Below are positions 17,983-26,880 of a DNA stretch of 64,000 bases, piece by piece. Numbering within the stretch: the first letter of the stretch is position 1; each line of letters starts with the position of its first letter. This DNA comes from Psychroserpens luteus (GTDB lineage Bacteria; Bacteroidota; Bacteroidia; Flavobacteriales; Flavobacteriaceae), in NCBI RefSeq assembly GCF_015319355.1, contig NZ_JADILU010000004.1:186001-250000 (forward strand). The letters run 5' to 3'. The notes below the pieces were generated by a model. That model was not told the origin of the DNA, made no database searches, and worked only from the letters and a program-made list of their open reading frames with translations. The position numbers were made by a program, and so were the translations under genes.

Positions 17983-18525
17983 TTGGATAAAGAACACCTT
18001 TTTATACAACGCCTTACGAATCCATCTACTAAAGAAGTAGCCTATAAAGAACTCTTAACACTGTATAAAGAGCGCTTATATTGGCATATTCGCCATATTG
18101 TAAAATCTCATGACGACACAGATGATGTACTCCAAAACACCTTTATTAAGGTCTATAAAAACTTAGAAAACTTTAAAGGAGATAGCAAATTATTTTCATG
18201 GATGTATCGCATTGCCACCAACGAATCTCTAACACATCTCAATAAAAACGCTAAACGTTTAAAATTTTCTTCGGAAGAATTACAACAAAACATCATAACC
18301 AATCTAAAAGCTGATGTGTATTTTGAGAGTGATGATATTCAATTTAAACTACAACAAGCCATTGCTACATTACCAGAAAAACAACAACTCGTTTTTAATA
18401 TGAGATATTTTCAAGACATTAAATATAAAGACATGTCAGATATTTTAGAAACAAGTGAAGGTGCTTTAAAAGCATCTTATCATATTGCAACCAAAAAAAT
18501 AGAAGCATTTTTAACTCAAGATTAA
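17983..18525 (+). CDS. ECF-type RNA polymerase sigma factor (first triad)
   Basis: This is a 180-residue sigma-70 family factor with region 2 (DDTDDVLQNTFIKVYKNLENFKGDSKLFSWMYRIATNESL) and region 4 (LQQAIATLPEKQQLVFNMRYFQDIKYKDMSDIL). There is no region 3, as usual for ECF factors. The only fitting start is TTG at 17983-17985, so expression may be low or tuned. It heads a three-gene unit with a 1-TM protein and a Spy-like exported protein, mirroring the second triad at 34900-36385. Its target promoters are not evident in the window. Confidence 0.9.
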   Translation: MDKEHLFIQRLTNPSTKEVAYKELLTLYKERLYWHIRHIVKSHDDTDDVLQNTFIKVYKNLENFKGDSKLFSWMYRIATNESLTHLNKNAKRLKFSSEELQQNIITNLKADVYFESDDIQFKLQQAIATLPEKQQLVFNMRYFQDIKYKDMSDILETSEGALKASYHIATKKIEAFLTQD

Positions 18526-18555
18526 ACTAATGACAGACTTTTTAGTCTTACATAT

Positions 18556-19053
18556 ATGAAACAGAAAAAATTAGATACCATTAACTCTTCAGGATTTAAA
18601 GTACCTAAAGATTACTTTTCACAAGTTGAAGAGCAAATTCTTAGTGAGGTACATTTAAAAAACAAGGTTCAAGTCTCTGGTTTTCATGTTCCAGATTCTT
18701 ATTTTGAATCTCTTGAAGAACACATCTTTGAAAAGCTAGAAACCAAAAACGAGGCAAAAGTAATAAAGCTCTTTAGTTGGAAAAAAGCCATATATGCATC
18801 AGCCATTGCTGCAACAATAGTTTTAATGTTTAACTTATTTTCTACTTCGGAAACAATCACTTTTGAATCCATTGAGATAGCAACCATAGAAAATTATTTA
18901 GAAGACGAAGGTTTTACATCAAACGATTTTGCTTCGTTACTTACTGATGAAGAATTAAATAAAGACAACTTTATAGAAAACCAAATACCTGAATATTTAA
19001 TTAAAGATTATCTAATGAATACTATTGAATTAGAAGACTTAATCTTAGAATAA
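18556..19053 (+). CDS. Single-TM protein, probable anti-sigma partner
   Basis: This protein has 165 residues. The N-terminal ~75 residues are hydrophilic and probably cytoplasmic, with a repeated motif: SGFKVPKDYFSQVEEQI and, about 30 residues later, SGFHVPDSYFESLEEHI. One membrane segment follows (AIYASAIAATIVLMFNLF, about residues 77-94), then an acidic C-terminal tail of about 70 residues facing the periplasm. The topology and position right after a sigma gene fit a membrane anti-sigma factor, but it has no zinc-finger motif. The doubled motif could bind the sigma factor. This is inferred from context. Confidence 0.65.
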   Translation: MKQKKLDTINSSGFKVPKDYFSQVEEQILSEVHLKNKVQVSGFHVPDSYFESLEEHIFEKLETKNEAKVIKLFSWKKAIYASAIAATIVLMFNLFSTSETITFESIEIATIENYLEDEGFTSNDFASLLTDEELNKDNFIENQIPEYLIKDYLMNTIELEDLILE

Positions 19054-19058
19054 ATCAT

Positions 19059-19508
19059 ATGAAAAAGACATTTATAACCCTTTTATTTTTAGCATTAACC
19101 TTTTGTGGCTTTGCTCAAGACAAACAACGACAAGAGCGCTTTAAGGCTTTAAAAGTTGCATTCATTACCGAAAAACTTGAGTTCACTGAAACTGAAGCTC
19201 AAAAATTTTGGCCAATATATAATGCTTTTGAAAAAGAAAGAGACATGTTACGCAACAATTCTCGTGAAATGCGACGTAATTTAAAAATCGAATCTTTAAG
19301 TGAAACTGATGCAAAGAAATTATTAAAAGATTTTTTAGCATTTGAAGAAGAACAACAAAAACTTAAATCTGACTTAGTAGAAAGTTTACTTACAGCTATT
19401 CCTGCAAAAAAAGTTATTTTACTCAAACTAGTTGAAGAGCAATTTAAAAAGCAAATGATGGAAGAATGGAAAAAGCGCCATGAAAAACCTGAAAAGAATG
19501 CACCTTAA
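19059..19508 (+). CDS. Exported Spy/CpxP-like helical protein
   Basis: The 149-residue protein has a signal peptide (MKKTFITLLFLALTFCGFAQ) and an almost entirely helical, highly charged mature part. It includes KLEFTETEAQKFWPIYNAFEKERDMLR, a layout typical of Spy/CpxP/CnrX-like periplasmic sensors or chaperones that bind helices and metals. It ends with a Lys/His-rich tail (KKRHEKPEKNAP). It is the third gene of the sigma triad, 5 bases after the anti-sigma candidate, so it may set that factor's state. A strong terminator follows. Confidence 0.7.
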   Translation: MKKTFITLLFLALTFCGFAQDKQRQERFKALKVAFITEKLEFTETEAQKFWPIYNAFEKERDMLRNNSREMRRNLKIESLSETDAKKLLKDFLAFEEEQQKLKSDLVESLLTAIPAKKVILLKLVEEQFKKQMMEEWKKRHEKPEKNAP

Positions 19509-19512
19509 TAAA

Positions 19513-19540
19513 AAAAGAAGCCAATTGGCTTCTTTTTTTT
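19513..19540. terminator. Bidirectional terminator between convergent genes
   Basis: AAAAGAAGCC-AATT-GGCTTCTTTT is a perfect 10-base stem with A-rich and T-rich flanks on both strands. It serves the first sigma triad on + and the YCF48-like gene on -. Confidence 0.9.
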
Positions 19541-19541
19541 A

Positions 19542-20645
19542 TTACCTAAAGTTCAACTTAGCTATTCTTTTACTTCCTGCAGCATAAGCCACACTATCAT
19601 TTAAAAACCTGATTGTATAAAAACCTTCGTCACTTAAATGTGACCAAGATTCACCAGCATCATTTGAGTAATCAATTCCTTTAAAACCAATAGCTATTAA
19701 TTCTTTAGCATTTGAGTTTGGTAGATATTGCACACAGCTTCTATAACCTGGAGATTGGTTTTGCGCAACGAGTTGCCAGGTTTTACCTCCATCTGTAGTT
19801 CTAATTTTATTAGCAGAGCTATCTGCTGTTTTGGTATAATCTCCTCCAATAGCAAACCCGTTTTTTTCATCGTAAAAATCTATTGAATACATTCCTGTAG
19901 TTTCTAGACCTTGAACAATTGGTGTTTCATAGACTTCCCAAGTTCTTCCTCTATCTGGTGAGTATAAGATTCTACTTGCCTTACCTCCTGTAGCTACCCA
20001 AGTGTGATCTCCAACAATAGCAATATTAGTATCACTTGCTGCAAAGGCTGCTTCTCCTTCTTTGGCTTTTGGTAAATCGTTACATGATAATTTTGCCCAA
20101 GTATTTCCACCATCTCTTGTAATGATAACGCTCATACAATTGTCTGTTGGGTCTCCTATTGCGATGCCTTCTTGGTCATTCCAGAACTCCATTGAATCAT
20201 AGAATGCTTTTGGATGGTTTTCTTGGTATACTAATGTACCTTCATTCAAATCTAAATTATAAATTAACGCAGGACTACCAATTGTAATACCGAAACCTGC
20301 TTTTTTTCTAGCAGATAATGCTCTAAAATTAAGAGGTATTGAATCATTTACAATTGCTAAATCAAGGAGAGATTCAATTGGTAATTGTTTAGAATTAGAT
20401 TCTGCATCTAGACGAATACTTCCCATTCTACCATCTGAAGTCAAAAAAACTAAAGTTTCAGTTTCATATATTAACTCTAAAGCCCTAACATTTAAAGTAG
20501 AATCTTGTAATAAAATTTCAATTTCAAGTTTAGGACTTTGCTTAACTATTGACTTATACTGAAATTTATTAGCTCTAAACAAACCACAACTTCCTAAACC
20601 TACAAGTAGAATTGGTCCTAATAAAATTATAAATATCTTTTTCAT
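19542..20645 (-). CDS. YCF48-like/BNR beta-propeller lipoprotein
   Basis: I start it at the ATG at 20643-20645, where a lipoprotein signal begins (MKKIFIILLGPILLVGLGSC); the longer frame adds 12 unlikely residues. The mature protein of about 350 residues has repeated BNR-type blades: ITRDGGNTWAKL, YSPDRGRTWEV, RTTDGGKTWQLV, SNDAGESWSHL. It resembles the plant photosystem II assembly factor YCF48 family, which in flavobacteria is of unknown substrate and is often called an oxidoreductase without proof. It is the last gene of the minus-strand cluster, set off by a hairpin upstream. Confidence 0.8.
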   Translation of the reverse strand: MKKIFIILLGPILLVGLGSCGLFRANKFQYKSIVKQSPKLEIEILLQDSTLNVRALELIYETETLVFLTSDGRMGSIRLDAESNSKQLPIESLLDLAIVNDSIPLNFRALSARKKAGFGITIGSPALIYNLDLNEGTLVYQENHPKAFYDSMEFWNDQEGIAIGDPTDNCMSVIITRDGGNTWAKLSCNDLPKAKEGEAAFAASDTNIAIVGDHTWVATGGKASRILYSPDRGRTWEVYETPIVQGLETTGMYSIDFYDEKNGFAIGGDYTKTADSSANKIRTTDGGKTWQLVAQNQSPGYRSCVQYLPNSNAKELIAIGFKGIDYSNDAGESWSHLSDEGFYTIRFLNDSVAYAAGSKRIAKLNFR

Positions 20646-20671
20646 GATTATCAAATTTCTATAAAAATAGA

Positions 20672-20700
20672 AAAGCTTCATGATATAATCACAAAGCTTT
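20672..20700 (-). terminator. Terminator of the 20730-23598 unit
   Basis: An AAAGCTT / AAGCTTT outer stem with an inner TGAT / ATCA pair; a T-rich tail on the - strand. It shares its core with the hairpins at 23702, 26154, 32812 and 34375. Confidence 0.65.
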
Positions 20701-20729
20701 CAAATTATAAAATAAACTATTTCGAATTA

Positions 20730-21305
20730 TTATTTTTTCAGCTTAAAAAAGAAAAACAACCCTAAAACAGCAATAACTGCCATCAACAAACCTAATTGTG
20801 CTGTATTCCAAAATTTAGTTTCAGAACTTGAATTAATTTGAAATGAAGGAGAATCAAAGGATGTTATATATTTGATATGATTTGCTTCTACTAAAATATC
20901 ATGATAATTTTCTTGGCCTTTATTTAGATTGAACATCATCATGTTTTTAACGAAATCAAAACTGTTTCCCTCAAATAAAAACTTAAAATTATTTTGATGT
21001 GAATGACCTTCATGAGTCGCTTCTTCTACAGAAATTAACTTCAAAATTGAATCATTCTGCTTTATTTGAAAATTATTTCTGATATACTTAAAAAAAGCGG
21101 TATCAAATTCTACTTGACTTCTTGAATTTTCTAATTCTGGAAATGCTACAAAGAGTGCATTTCTTATACTCCAAGGCAACTCAGCCTCAACCTCAACTAT
21201 ATGGTCTTTTTGCTGAACGGTAAAAAATGCTTTATCTGCATCATGTGCATATCCATTCGACTCAAAAAAACACACAAATACGATTATAAAATATACGCTC
21301 TTCAA
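20730..21305 (-). CDS. Exported protein with C-terminal membrane anchor (paralogue of 30277-30897)
   Basis: This 191-residue protein has a signal peptide ending NGYAH, a soluble domain and one C-terminal membrane segment (LGLLMAVIAVLGLFFFFKL) with a positive tail, so it should be anchored in the inner membrane with its domain in the periplasm. Its order of features matches the protein at 30277-30897: a beta strand pair after the signal, a helical IRNNF or IKNNL segment, and a hydrophobic end. Both sit next to YHYH genes. It contains a His-rich stretch HEGHSH. I do not recognise a family. It starts 1 base before the YHYH stop codon region, so it is co-transcribed. Confidence 0.6.
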   Translation of the reverse strand: MKSVYFIIVFVCFFESNGYAHDADKAFFTVQQKDHIVEVEAELPWSIRNALFVAFPELENSRSQVEFDTAFFKYIRNNFQIKQNDSILKLISVEEATHEGHSHQNNFKFLFEGNSFDFVKNMMMFNLNKGQENYHDILVEANHIKYITSFDSPSFQINSSSETKFWNTAQLGLLMAVIAVLGLFFFFKLKK

Positions 21306-21306
21306 C

Positions 21307-22380
21307 TTACATACCTATTTTGAAATCATTAGAAGGTATACCTCTAAAAAATCTTGGGATACTTGGAAATTCATCAGTGATGACATAATAATAAGTTCCG
21401 TTAGGATACTCTGGTGTAATACCTGTTCTACCATTAGCCTCATCTAAAGTTCCTAATCCAAACACATATTCGTAATCGTTAGAATATACACCATCGTAAG
21501 TTCCGCAAGGTGCTGTCACATTATCTCCACCTCTATTACCTGATTTTAATTGGTAACTTGAAGACATTTCAACTACAGAAGAATTATTATTTGACGCTTC
21601 TGAATATGCATATTTGTAATATATAGGAAACCCATCTGCTGCATAACCAATTAAAGTCATTGCATTTATTGGCACATTCAACGATTCTAAAAATAATATA
21701 GGCGAACCATGATAATGATATTTCCCTGTTGGTTGCACATGCGCACTATTACAATCTAATCCTAAATTAACGTTTAAAGCCTCTAAATTCCATTCCCAAT
21801 TCACATTTGGACTTATTGCACCTTCATGTGGAAAAGGTTCTGCTGCCACAGGATCTAATTCTACTCCATTTAATAACAAACCAAAGGCATATTGTGGTCC
21901 TGCATTTGGTCCTGCTCCTGTGGTTGATAACAATGGAGTGAAAGTATTAGCTTCCGAAGGGTTCAATGAAATAGTATAAGTTTCGTTTTGTTCTGAAATT
22001 GCATTTGGGTTTAGTGAGCCTGGACCCATTCCGAAGCGACCAACCATATGTTCTGGAATACTATTAGAGGTAATGATTCTATTTGCACCTAAAATGGTTT
22101 GGTTAAAAGAGTTCGTAAATGCCACAGTTTGATCACAATCACCTCTTGAACTATCTAAAACTTGATCTGACACACAACCTGAATCATCGCCATCTGAATT
22201 ATTAATCACATAACCATCTGGTTATTCACAATCATCTTGACTAACATCTGGATTTCCGAAGCCATCATTGTCAAAATCTTGATACCAAGTAGATTCAACA
22301 CAAGGGTTTTCGTCATTGCTTGAGCAATTAAAAAAACTTAAAACTATTATTACTAAAACTAATGAACTTATCTTTTTCAT
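21307..22380 (-). pseudogene. YHYH-domain lipoprotein interrupted by an in-frame stop
   Basis: An ATG at 22378-22380 opens a lipoprotein signal (MKKISSLVLVIIVLSFFNC) followed by a thrombospondin-3-like Asp-rich linker. The reading frame then meets TAA at 22222-22224 (GAA-TAA-CCA) where CAA would give DCEQPDGY, and continues unbroken to the YHYH domain with HVQPTGKYHYHG and the following GYAADGFPIYY. One C-to-T change explains the stop. The domain is complete (~300 residues downstream of the stop) and paralogous to that at 28632-29741, so the gene is either newly inactivated or read through. The nominal start at 22209 would give an unexported protein. Confidence 0.8.
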
Positions 22381-22401
22381 ATACTTAGATTATATATTTT
22401 T

Positions 22402-23598
22402 TTATCCTTTAACAGACATTGACCCACTAACACCATGTAAACAACCTAAAACCTGATTACTTCCTGCATCTCCTGCATGGTAATGGTAACCTCTTACATT
22501 ATCATAATGACCATTACAATCATCTAAATCATTATAAATATCACCGTTTTTGTCCTTATGTGCATAGATTCCAAAACCATCCATTGCATAGCCAACCATT
22601 GCAGCATGTACATCTTTTTGTTCGATCTCTTTTGTAGAACCCGTTACTGCATGATAGTGATAGCCTGCATGAGGATTAACATGGCCTCCTGCATCATCTA
22701 AAGGCGCAAGTGTATGTGCTGCAAGAATAGCATGCGTTGGTGCTGGTGCTTCAAAATTAACACCATTAAATGCAATACCAATTCCATCTCTTCCCAATGC
22801 ATTCGAATTTTCTAAATACATTGGTTTTACAGGTATAACATAAGTTGATACTTTCTCTCTATAATAGTCTGGCAAACATTCTACACAATAGTTTTGATAT
22901 TCTTCATCAACATCTGGTTTAGCTGCACCTTCACATTCTTCTTGGGTTTTTGTAACTTTCACTGAACCATCTTCTCTAAACAAAGCCCATTCATCGTCAG
23001 AATAAAACTCTTTTAGATTAGCAATAAAATGACCATCTACATCATAAACTTTCCCATCTTTAAACCAAATACCGCCTTTATCTTTACCGTCTTCTATGTG
23101 TGTTGGACACCAAGGTCCCATTGAATGTTCATAAGGAAGAGAAGCTGTTGTAATGATATAACAAAGTGCTTTGGTTCCGTTTGAAAGTGTACGTTCTTCT
23201 TTTGTTATGTCTTCTAACATACTCTCCTTTATAAAAAGCGAAGGATTAACATTTATAGTAATCGCAAAGTCTTTTTGAACGTTGTTATTACTGTTCGTGT
23301 TTCCAGACGCTCTTCTTTCTGGTCTAGGTGCACTTTCTAATTCTTCTTTAGTAAGAAAACCATCATTGTCTTTATCTATTTTAGAAAAATCATTTAACAA
23401 TGGCCCATGTAGTTCTGACTTTGATAATTTCTCGTCATTATTAGCATCCATCTCAGATAATAATCCTGCAACACTTGGTCTTTCTTCTTCAGGCTCATTA
23501 GTATTATTATCAATAGATTTTGTAACCTGTTTACAACTCACTAATATTATAATAAATACTAATACTAGTGTTAACCTTAAATTTTTAAAAACGTACAT
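22402..23598 (-). CDS. YHYH-domain lipoprotein with N-terminal EF-hand pair
   Basis: This 398-residue lipoprotein (signal ending IILVSC) begins with an EF-hand pair, DANNDEKLSKSE and DKDNDGFLTKEE, at about residues 53-92. The rest is a YHYH domain of the two-motif kind: GPWCPTHIEDGKDKGGIW, NYCVECLP, HAGYHYHAVTG and RGYHYHAGDAG. It shares that long segment with the protein at 30934-31932, which lacks the EF-hands. The family (PF14240) has no known activity; the paired His and conserved Cys suggest metal binding or redox chemistry, an inference. No site of the cluster's sigma motif lies directly upstream. Confidence 0.85.
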   Translation of the reverse strand: MYVFKNLRLTLVLVFIIILVSCKQVTKSIDNNTNEPEEERPSVAGLLSEMDANNDEKLSKSELHGPLLNDFSKIDKDNDGFLTKEELESAPRPERRASGNTNSNNNVQKDFAITINVNPSLFIKESMLEDITKEERTLSNGTKALCYIITTASLPYEHSMGPWCPTHIEDGKDKGGIWFKDGKVYDVDGHFIANLKEFYSDDEWALFREDGSVKVTKTQEECEGAAKPDVDEEYQNYCVECLPDYYREKVSTYVIPVKPMYLENSNALGRDGIGIAFNGVNFEAPAPTHAILAAHTLAPLDDAGGHVNPHAGYHYHAVTGSTKEIEQKDVHAAMVGYAMDGFGIYAHKDKNGDIYNDLDDCNGHYDNVRGYHYHAGDAGSNQVLGCLHGVSGSMSVKG

Positions 23599-23701
23599 AT
23601 AAAAGTTATTTATAGATTTTGACGTTTAAAATATAAAACATCATTTAATTCTTAGTCTTTTTTATTTATTTTTCTCTTACTCTTATCATTCTCTGTGCAA
23701 A

Positions 23702-23734
23702 AAAAGCTTCATGATAAAATCATAAAGCTTTTTA
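23702..23734 (-). terminator. Terminator after the large CotH gene
   Basis: An AAAAAGCTT / AAGCTTTTT stem enclosing ATGAT-AAA-ATCAT, with T-rich flanks on the - strand. Confidence 0.75.
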
Positions 23735-23760
23735 CTACTAATCAATATTGCTTTACAAAG

Positions 23761-26073
23761 TTAATTTCTCGCAATTTTTAATACTGAAATATTATTCACC
23801 ACAACCATATATAACCCTTTAGAAAAAGAAGTAAAATCAAGAGTTATTGCGTTCTCGTTAGAAAATTTATTAGCATATAACTGTTGTCCTTGTAAATTAA
23901 AAACTTCTACAGACTCAATTGCATAATTTGAATTTTCTATTTCAAGGTAGTTAGATGTTGGGTTTGGATAATATTTTAATCCGTTATTAAAAAGAACCTC
24001 ATCCACAGAAAGTGTTTCATTATTGAACCCAAAAGTTGGTGTTTGAATTACAAAATCTCCAGTACCATTTGGATTTCTAGCATAAGCCATATCTGTAGTT
24101 TGCTCTCCAAATGTTATATTCTGTAAAATGGTACCATCTGCATACGATAAAATTGCTGTTTCACCTCCTGAAGAGAATTTAAAATCAGCATGAAAATCGC
24201 CTTGCTCAGGATCTTTATCACACCAAACAATTAAATAACTATCTGCATCTAAAGTTGTTCCTGCAGGAAATTGATAAACCAATGGATCATCTGCATCATC
24301 AGATAAATACAAGTTATCTAAGCTAATTGTTGCATCTGTAGTATTGTACAATTCAATCCAATCTTCATATTCACCTTCTTCATCTGTTTCGCCAGTATCA
24401 TTAGATGCTAAGATTTCATTGATTACTAAATCTCCAACAGTTAAGGTTGCGTATGTAGCATCTATTGTATAAAATTCGTATTCTGCTCTCGCAGGCGAAA
24501 ATGCTCCGATGTTATTATTTTCAGCATAAATATAATACTGCATATAAGCATCGTCTATTGTAACATCTACACCATAAACATTATCTCCAGCTGCACCATC
24601 GTTGTGTGCACCATCATCATACATTTCAACTTTTATAAATGGTACTGCTTCATCTGTTCTATAACCTAAAAACACATCATTAGTATCTGTAACATTTGCT
24701 GTAATTGTAATATTATCACCAATTGTTGGTATTGCTACCGAAGACCCCAAATTATTAATAGTAGGTTGTGTCGTTGTAAAATCTGACTGTGCTAATAAAT
24801 ATGAACTTCTTGCACTCATTACATTTGTTAAACCAGACGCTGTAAGCATGCCAACATTGTAATCTGTATTTATGTTACCTGTAAATTGCGTATACGTATA
24901 AAACTTATTTGCATCTGCCAAAACAGAGGCATCAATAATTGCCTGATAATCGTTAGCTAATGTTAAGTAATTTGAGTTACTAATGTTCTCAGTTAAAATT
25001 GTTTTAAAATGTGCTAAATACATTCTTTTGTACTTAGGCACTGTCAACAACTTAGACACTAAAGGAAAATCGCTACTTGTATCATGCAATAAATGATCTA
25101 ATTGCGCTTTTTGTGTAGTTGTATTTAGAGTACCTCCTCCACCAGGACCAGGACCACCTCCACTTTCACCTGTCATAGCGAAAGTTCCAAAAGACATATT
25201 TAAATCCCATACTACAGGTTTAAACTGTCCATTGTTATCTTTATACAAGTAATAGTTTTGCTTAAATTGACCAATATAGCTATCTAAATTCACCATAACA
25301 TTATCAAATGCTAACATCCAAATTGCCATATCCACATCTAAAACAGTTTCAATATTTGTGATATCGTTGTTTAAAATATTTGTTAACTCTATTAAATCAT
25401 CCCAATGAGCAACCGCAACTGTTGGGTCTGTGTCATCATCAGATTTAATTTCATAAGCATCATCATAACTCGCACTATTAGTTCCTAAATAAGCTAAATT
25501 TGGCAAATTAGTAGATTGAGGTCCTGCACCATCTGGCGGACTACAACTAAAAAAAGCATTGTCATTAGAGTTAAAATGCTTGTTTACAAACTTTTTAGAG
25601 ATAGACTCTGTGTTTGTATATAACCCAATTAAAGTTCCGTTGACATATACATTAGCATAATTAGCTTCTGGTGCATCCATATATTGATTTACGATATTGT
25701 AAGCCACTGTTTCTCTTACAAAAGACGGATCAAACATTACATTTGCCAGCTTAATATCTGTATAACCTTGATAATCCTGATCTACATAAGTATCTAACTC
25801 TATATGAAATGGATTTTTTGTTTGGTTAGCACTATAAGAACTATTGCCTTTATACTTCACTCCTACTTGGTTAAAAATCGTTCCGTTGATAGTTACAGAT
25901 GTTGCTTCCGTATAATTATTATCTGCTGCTTTTTCTGCATCTAAAAGCGCATCCCAATTACTTTGAGCAAAAACGATCTCAATAGTTTGAATCGTATTCA
26001 TATCATATAAATCCTGGGAAAACGATTTTGAGATGACAAGTAGAAAAAGTAAAATTGTAATTATTTTTTTCAT
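23761..26073 (-). CDS. CotH-family secreted kinase with lamin-tail and T9SS domains
   Basis: This 770-residue protein has a signal peptide (ending KSFSQ) and a CotH kinase-like domain (~25-420) with the early IEIVFAQSNWDALL, GVKYKGNSSYSANQTKNPFHIELD, the GLYTNTESISKKFV loop and the metal-binding WDLNMSFGTF. A short beta domain follows. A lamin-tail domain comes next (~560-680: LVINEILASNDTG, EDWIELYN, YLIVWCDKD), then a type A T9SS sorting tail (YYPNPTSNYLEIEN). CotH proteins are atypical secreted kinases that phosphorylate spore-coat proteins in bacilli; bacterial targets outside spores are unknown. A sigma-motif promoter lies 34 bases upstream. Confidence 0.9.
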   Translation of the reverse strand: MKKIITILLFLLVISKSFSQDLYDMNTIQTIEIVFAQSNWDALLDAEKAADNNYTEATSVTINGTIFNQVGVKYKGNSSYSANQTKNPFHIELDTYVDQDYQGYTDIKLANVMFDPSFVRETVAYNIVNQYMDAPEANYANVYVNGTLIGLYTNTESISKKFVNKHFNSNDNAFFSCSPPDGAGPQSTNLPNLAYLGTNSASYDDAYEIKSDDDTDPTVAVAHWDDLIELTNILNNDITNIETVLDVDMAIWMLAFDNVMVNLDSYIGQFKQNYYLYKDNNGQFKPVVWDLNMSFGTFAMTGESGGGPGPGGGGTLNTTTQKAQLDHLLHDTSSDFPLVSKLLTVPKYKRMYLAHFKTILTENISNSNYLTLANDYQAIIDASVLADANKFYTYTQFTGNINTDYNVGMLTASGLTNVMSARSSYLLAQSDFTTTQPTINNLGSSVAIPTIGDNITITANVTDTNDVFLGYRTDEAVPFIKVEMYDDGAHNDGAAGDNVYGVDVTIDDAYMQYYIYAENNNIGAFSPARAEYEFYTIDATYATLTVGDLVINEILASNDTGETDEEGEYEDWIELYNTTDATISLDNLYLSDDADDPLVYQFPAGTTLDADSYLIVWCDKDPEQGDFHADFKFSSGGETAILSYADGTILQNITFGEQTTDMAYARNPNGTGDFVIQTPTFGFNNETLSVDEVLFNNGLKYYPNPTSNYLEIENSNYAIESVEVFNLQGQQLYANKFSNENAITLDFTSFSKGLYMVVVNNISVLKIARN

Positions 26074-26106
26074 TGATTATTGATTTAAATTAATTGTTTA
26101 TTTTTT

Positions 26107-26134
26107 TAGATGCTCTTTTTTGTAAAAACTTGCG
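26107..26134 (-). promoter_or_regulatory. Predicted ECF promoter P6 (CotH gene)
   Basis: On the - strand CGCAAGTT (26127-26134), 14 bases, CATCTA (26107-26112). The predicted start lies about 25 bases before the ATG of the large CotH gene. One of six sites with identical spacing. Confidence 0.8.
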
Positions 26135-26153
26135 GTAAGATTGAAAAAATAAA

Positions 26154-26180
26154 AAGCTCCATGACATAATCATGAAGCTT
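26154..26180 (-). terminator. Terminator after the SCO gene
   Basis: AAGCT-C-CATGA / TCATG-A-AGCTT stem with five-base loop, followed by A/T-rich flanks. It separates the SCO-containing unit from the next ECF promoter. Confidence 0.75.
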
Positions 26181-26205
26181 CTTAAAAAAAATCAACATTA
26201 AACTA

Positions 26206-26880
26206 TCAATCAATCTTTCTTTGTAGGGTTTTAACATCTGCTATTAATTGTTGAACAGCAGTTTTATTTAATCCGTTGTAAATCCCTCTTATATGTCTGT
26301 TTTGGTCTATGAGTACAAAATTTTCGGTATGAAGAAAGTCTTCATCTGTTTTGTCCAGACCTAAATCTTCTTCTGCGAAATAAGATTGTCTTCCTAAATC
26401 ATAAATTTGTTTACGATCTCCTGTTACTAAATGCCATTTGCTATTAATTACGCCTTTGCTTTCTGCATATTTTTTTAATGTTGATACAGAATCTATTTCT
26501 GGTGTTACTGAGTGTGACAACAACAAAATATCATTATCATCTAAAAACGCATCTTGTAGCACTTTCATATTTGCTGTCATTTTAGGACAAATGCCTGGAC
26601 AGGTTGTAAAAAAGAAATCTGCAATATAGATTTTATCCTCAAATGTTTTTTCTGTGACAGTTTCTCCTAACTGATTTGTTAAATTAAATGATGGGATTTT
26701 ATGAAAACTCTCCAAGTTCTCATTCTCTCCATCTAACCATTTAGGGGTAAACGTCGCTTCGGCATAATACGGTAACGTATCTACTCTACTTGTCTTCTCG
26801 ATTGTTTTGGCATCTTTACACCCAACAAAAGCAATAAACAATAGACAACTTAATATGATATTAGTTTTGTACAATTTCAT
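26206..26880 (-). CDS. SCO1/SenC family lipoprotein
   Basis: This 224-residue lipoprotein has its signal ending IAFVGC and a thioredoxin-like domain. The copper-binding motif CPGIC lies in FFFTTCPGICPKM, and the conserved His is in DFLHTENFVLID. SCO proteins deliver copper to cytochrome oxidase or act as thiol-disulfide redox proteins. No oxidase genes are near, so it likely serves the YHYH/CotH cluster, perhaps metal loading or redox control of the Cys-rich proteins, which is an inference. Its start overlaps the end of the upstream MORN-type gene by 20 bases. Confidence 0.9.
   Translation of the reverse strand: MKLYKTNIILSCLLFIAFVGCKDAKTIEKTSRVDTLPYYAEATFTPKWLDGENENLESFHKIPSFNLTNQLGETVTEKTFEDKIYIADFFFTTCPGICPKMTANMKVLQDAFLDDNDILLLSHSVTPEIDSVSTLKKYAESKGVINSKWHLVTGDRKQIYDLGRQSYFAEEDLGLDKTDEDFLHTENFVLIDQNRHIRGIYNGLNKTAVQQLIADVKTLQRKID

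Noticed and set aside
17983-18000. ATG start for the first sigma factor
   Set aside because: No ATG fits the frame before region 2; only the TTG at 17983 gives a normal length, so a TTG start was kept.
22209-22380. A separate short lipoprotein upstream of the YHYH gene
   Set aside because: The frame is the same as that of the YHYH domain and only one TAA separates them, so it is one broken gene.
23613-23640. TAGATT before the YHYH-EF gene at 22402-23598, a possible seventh sigma site
   Set aside because: The -10 box has a mismatch and 14 bases on there is ATAAAACA instead of AACTTGCG, so the -35 box is missing.
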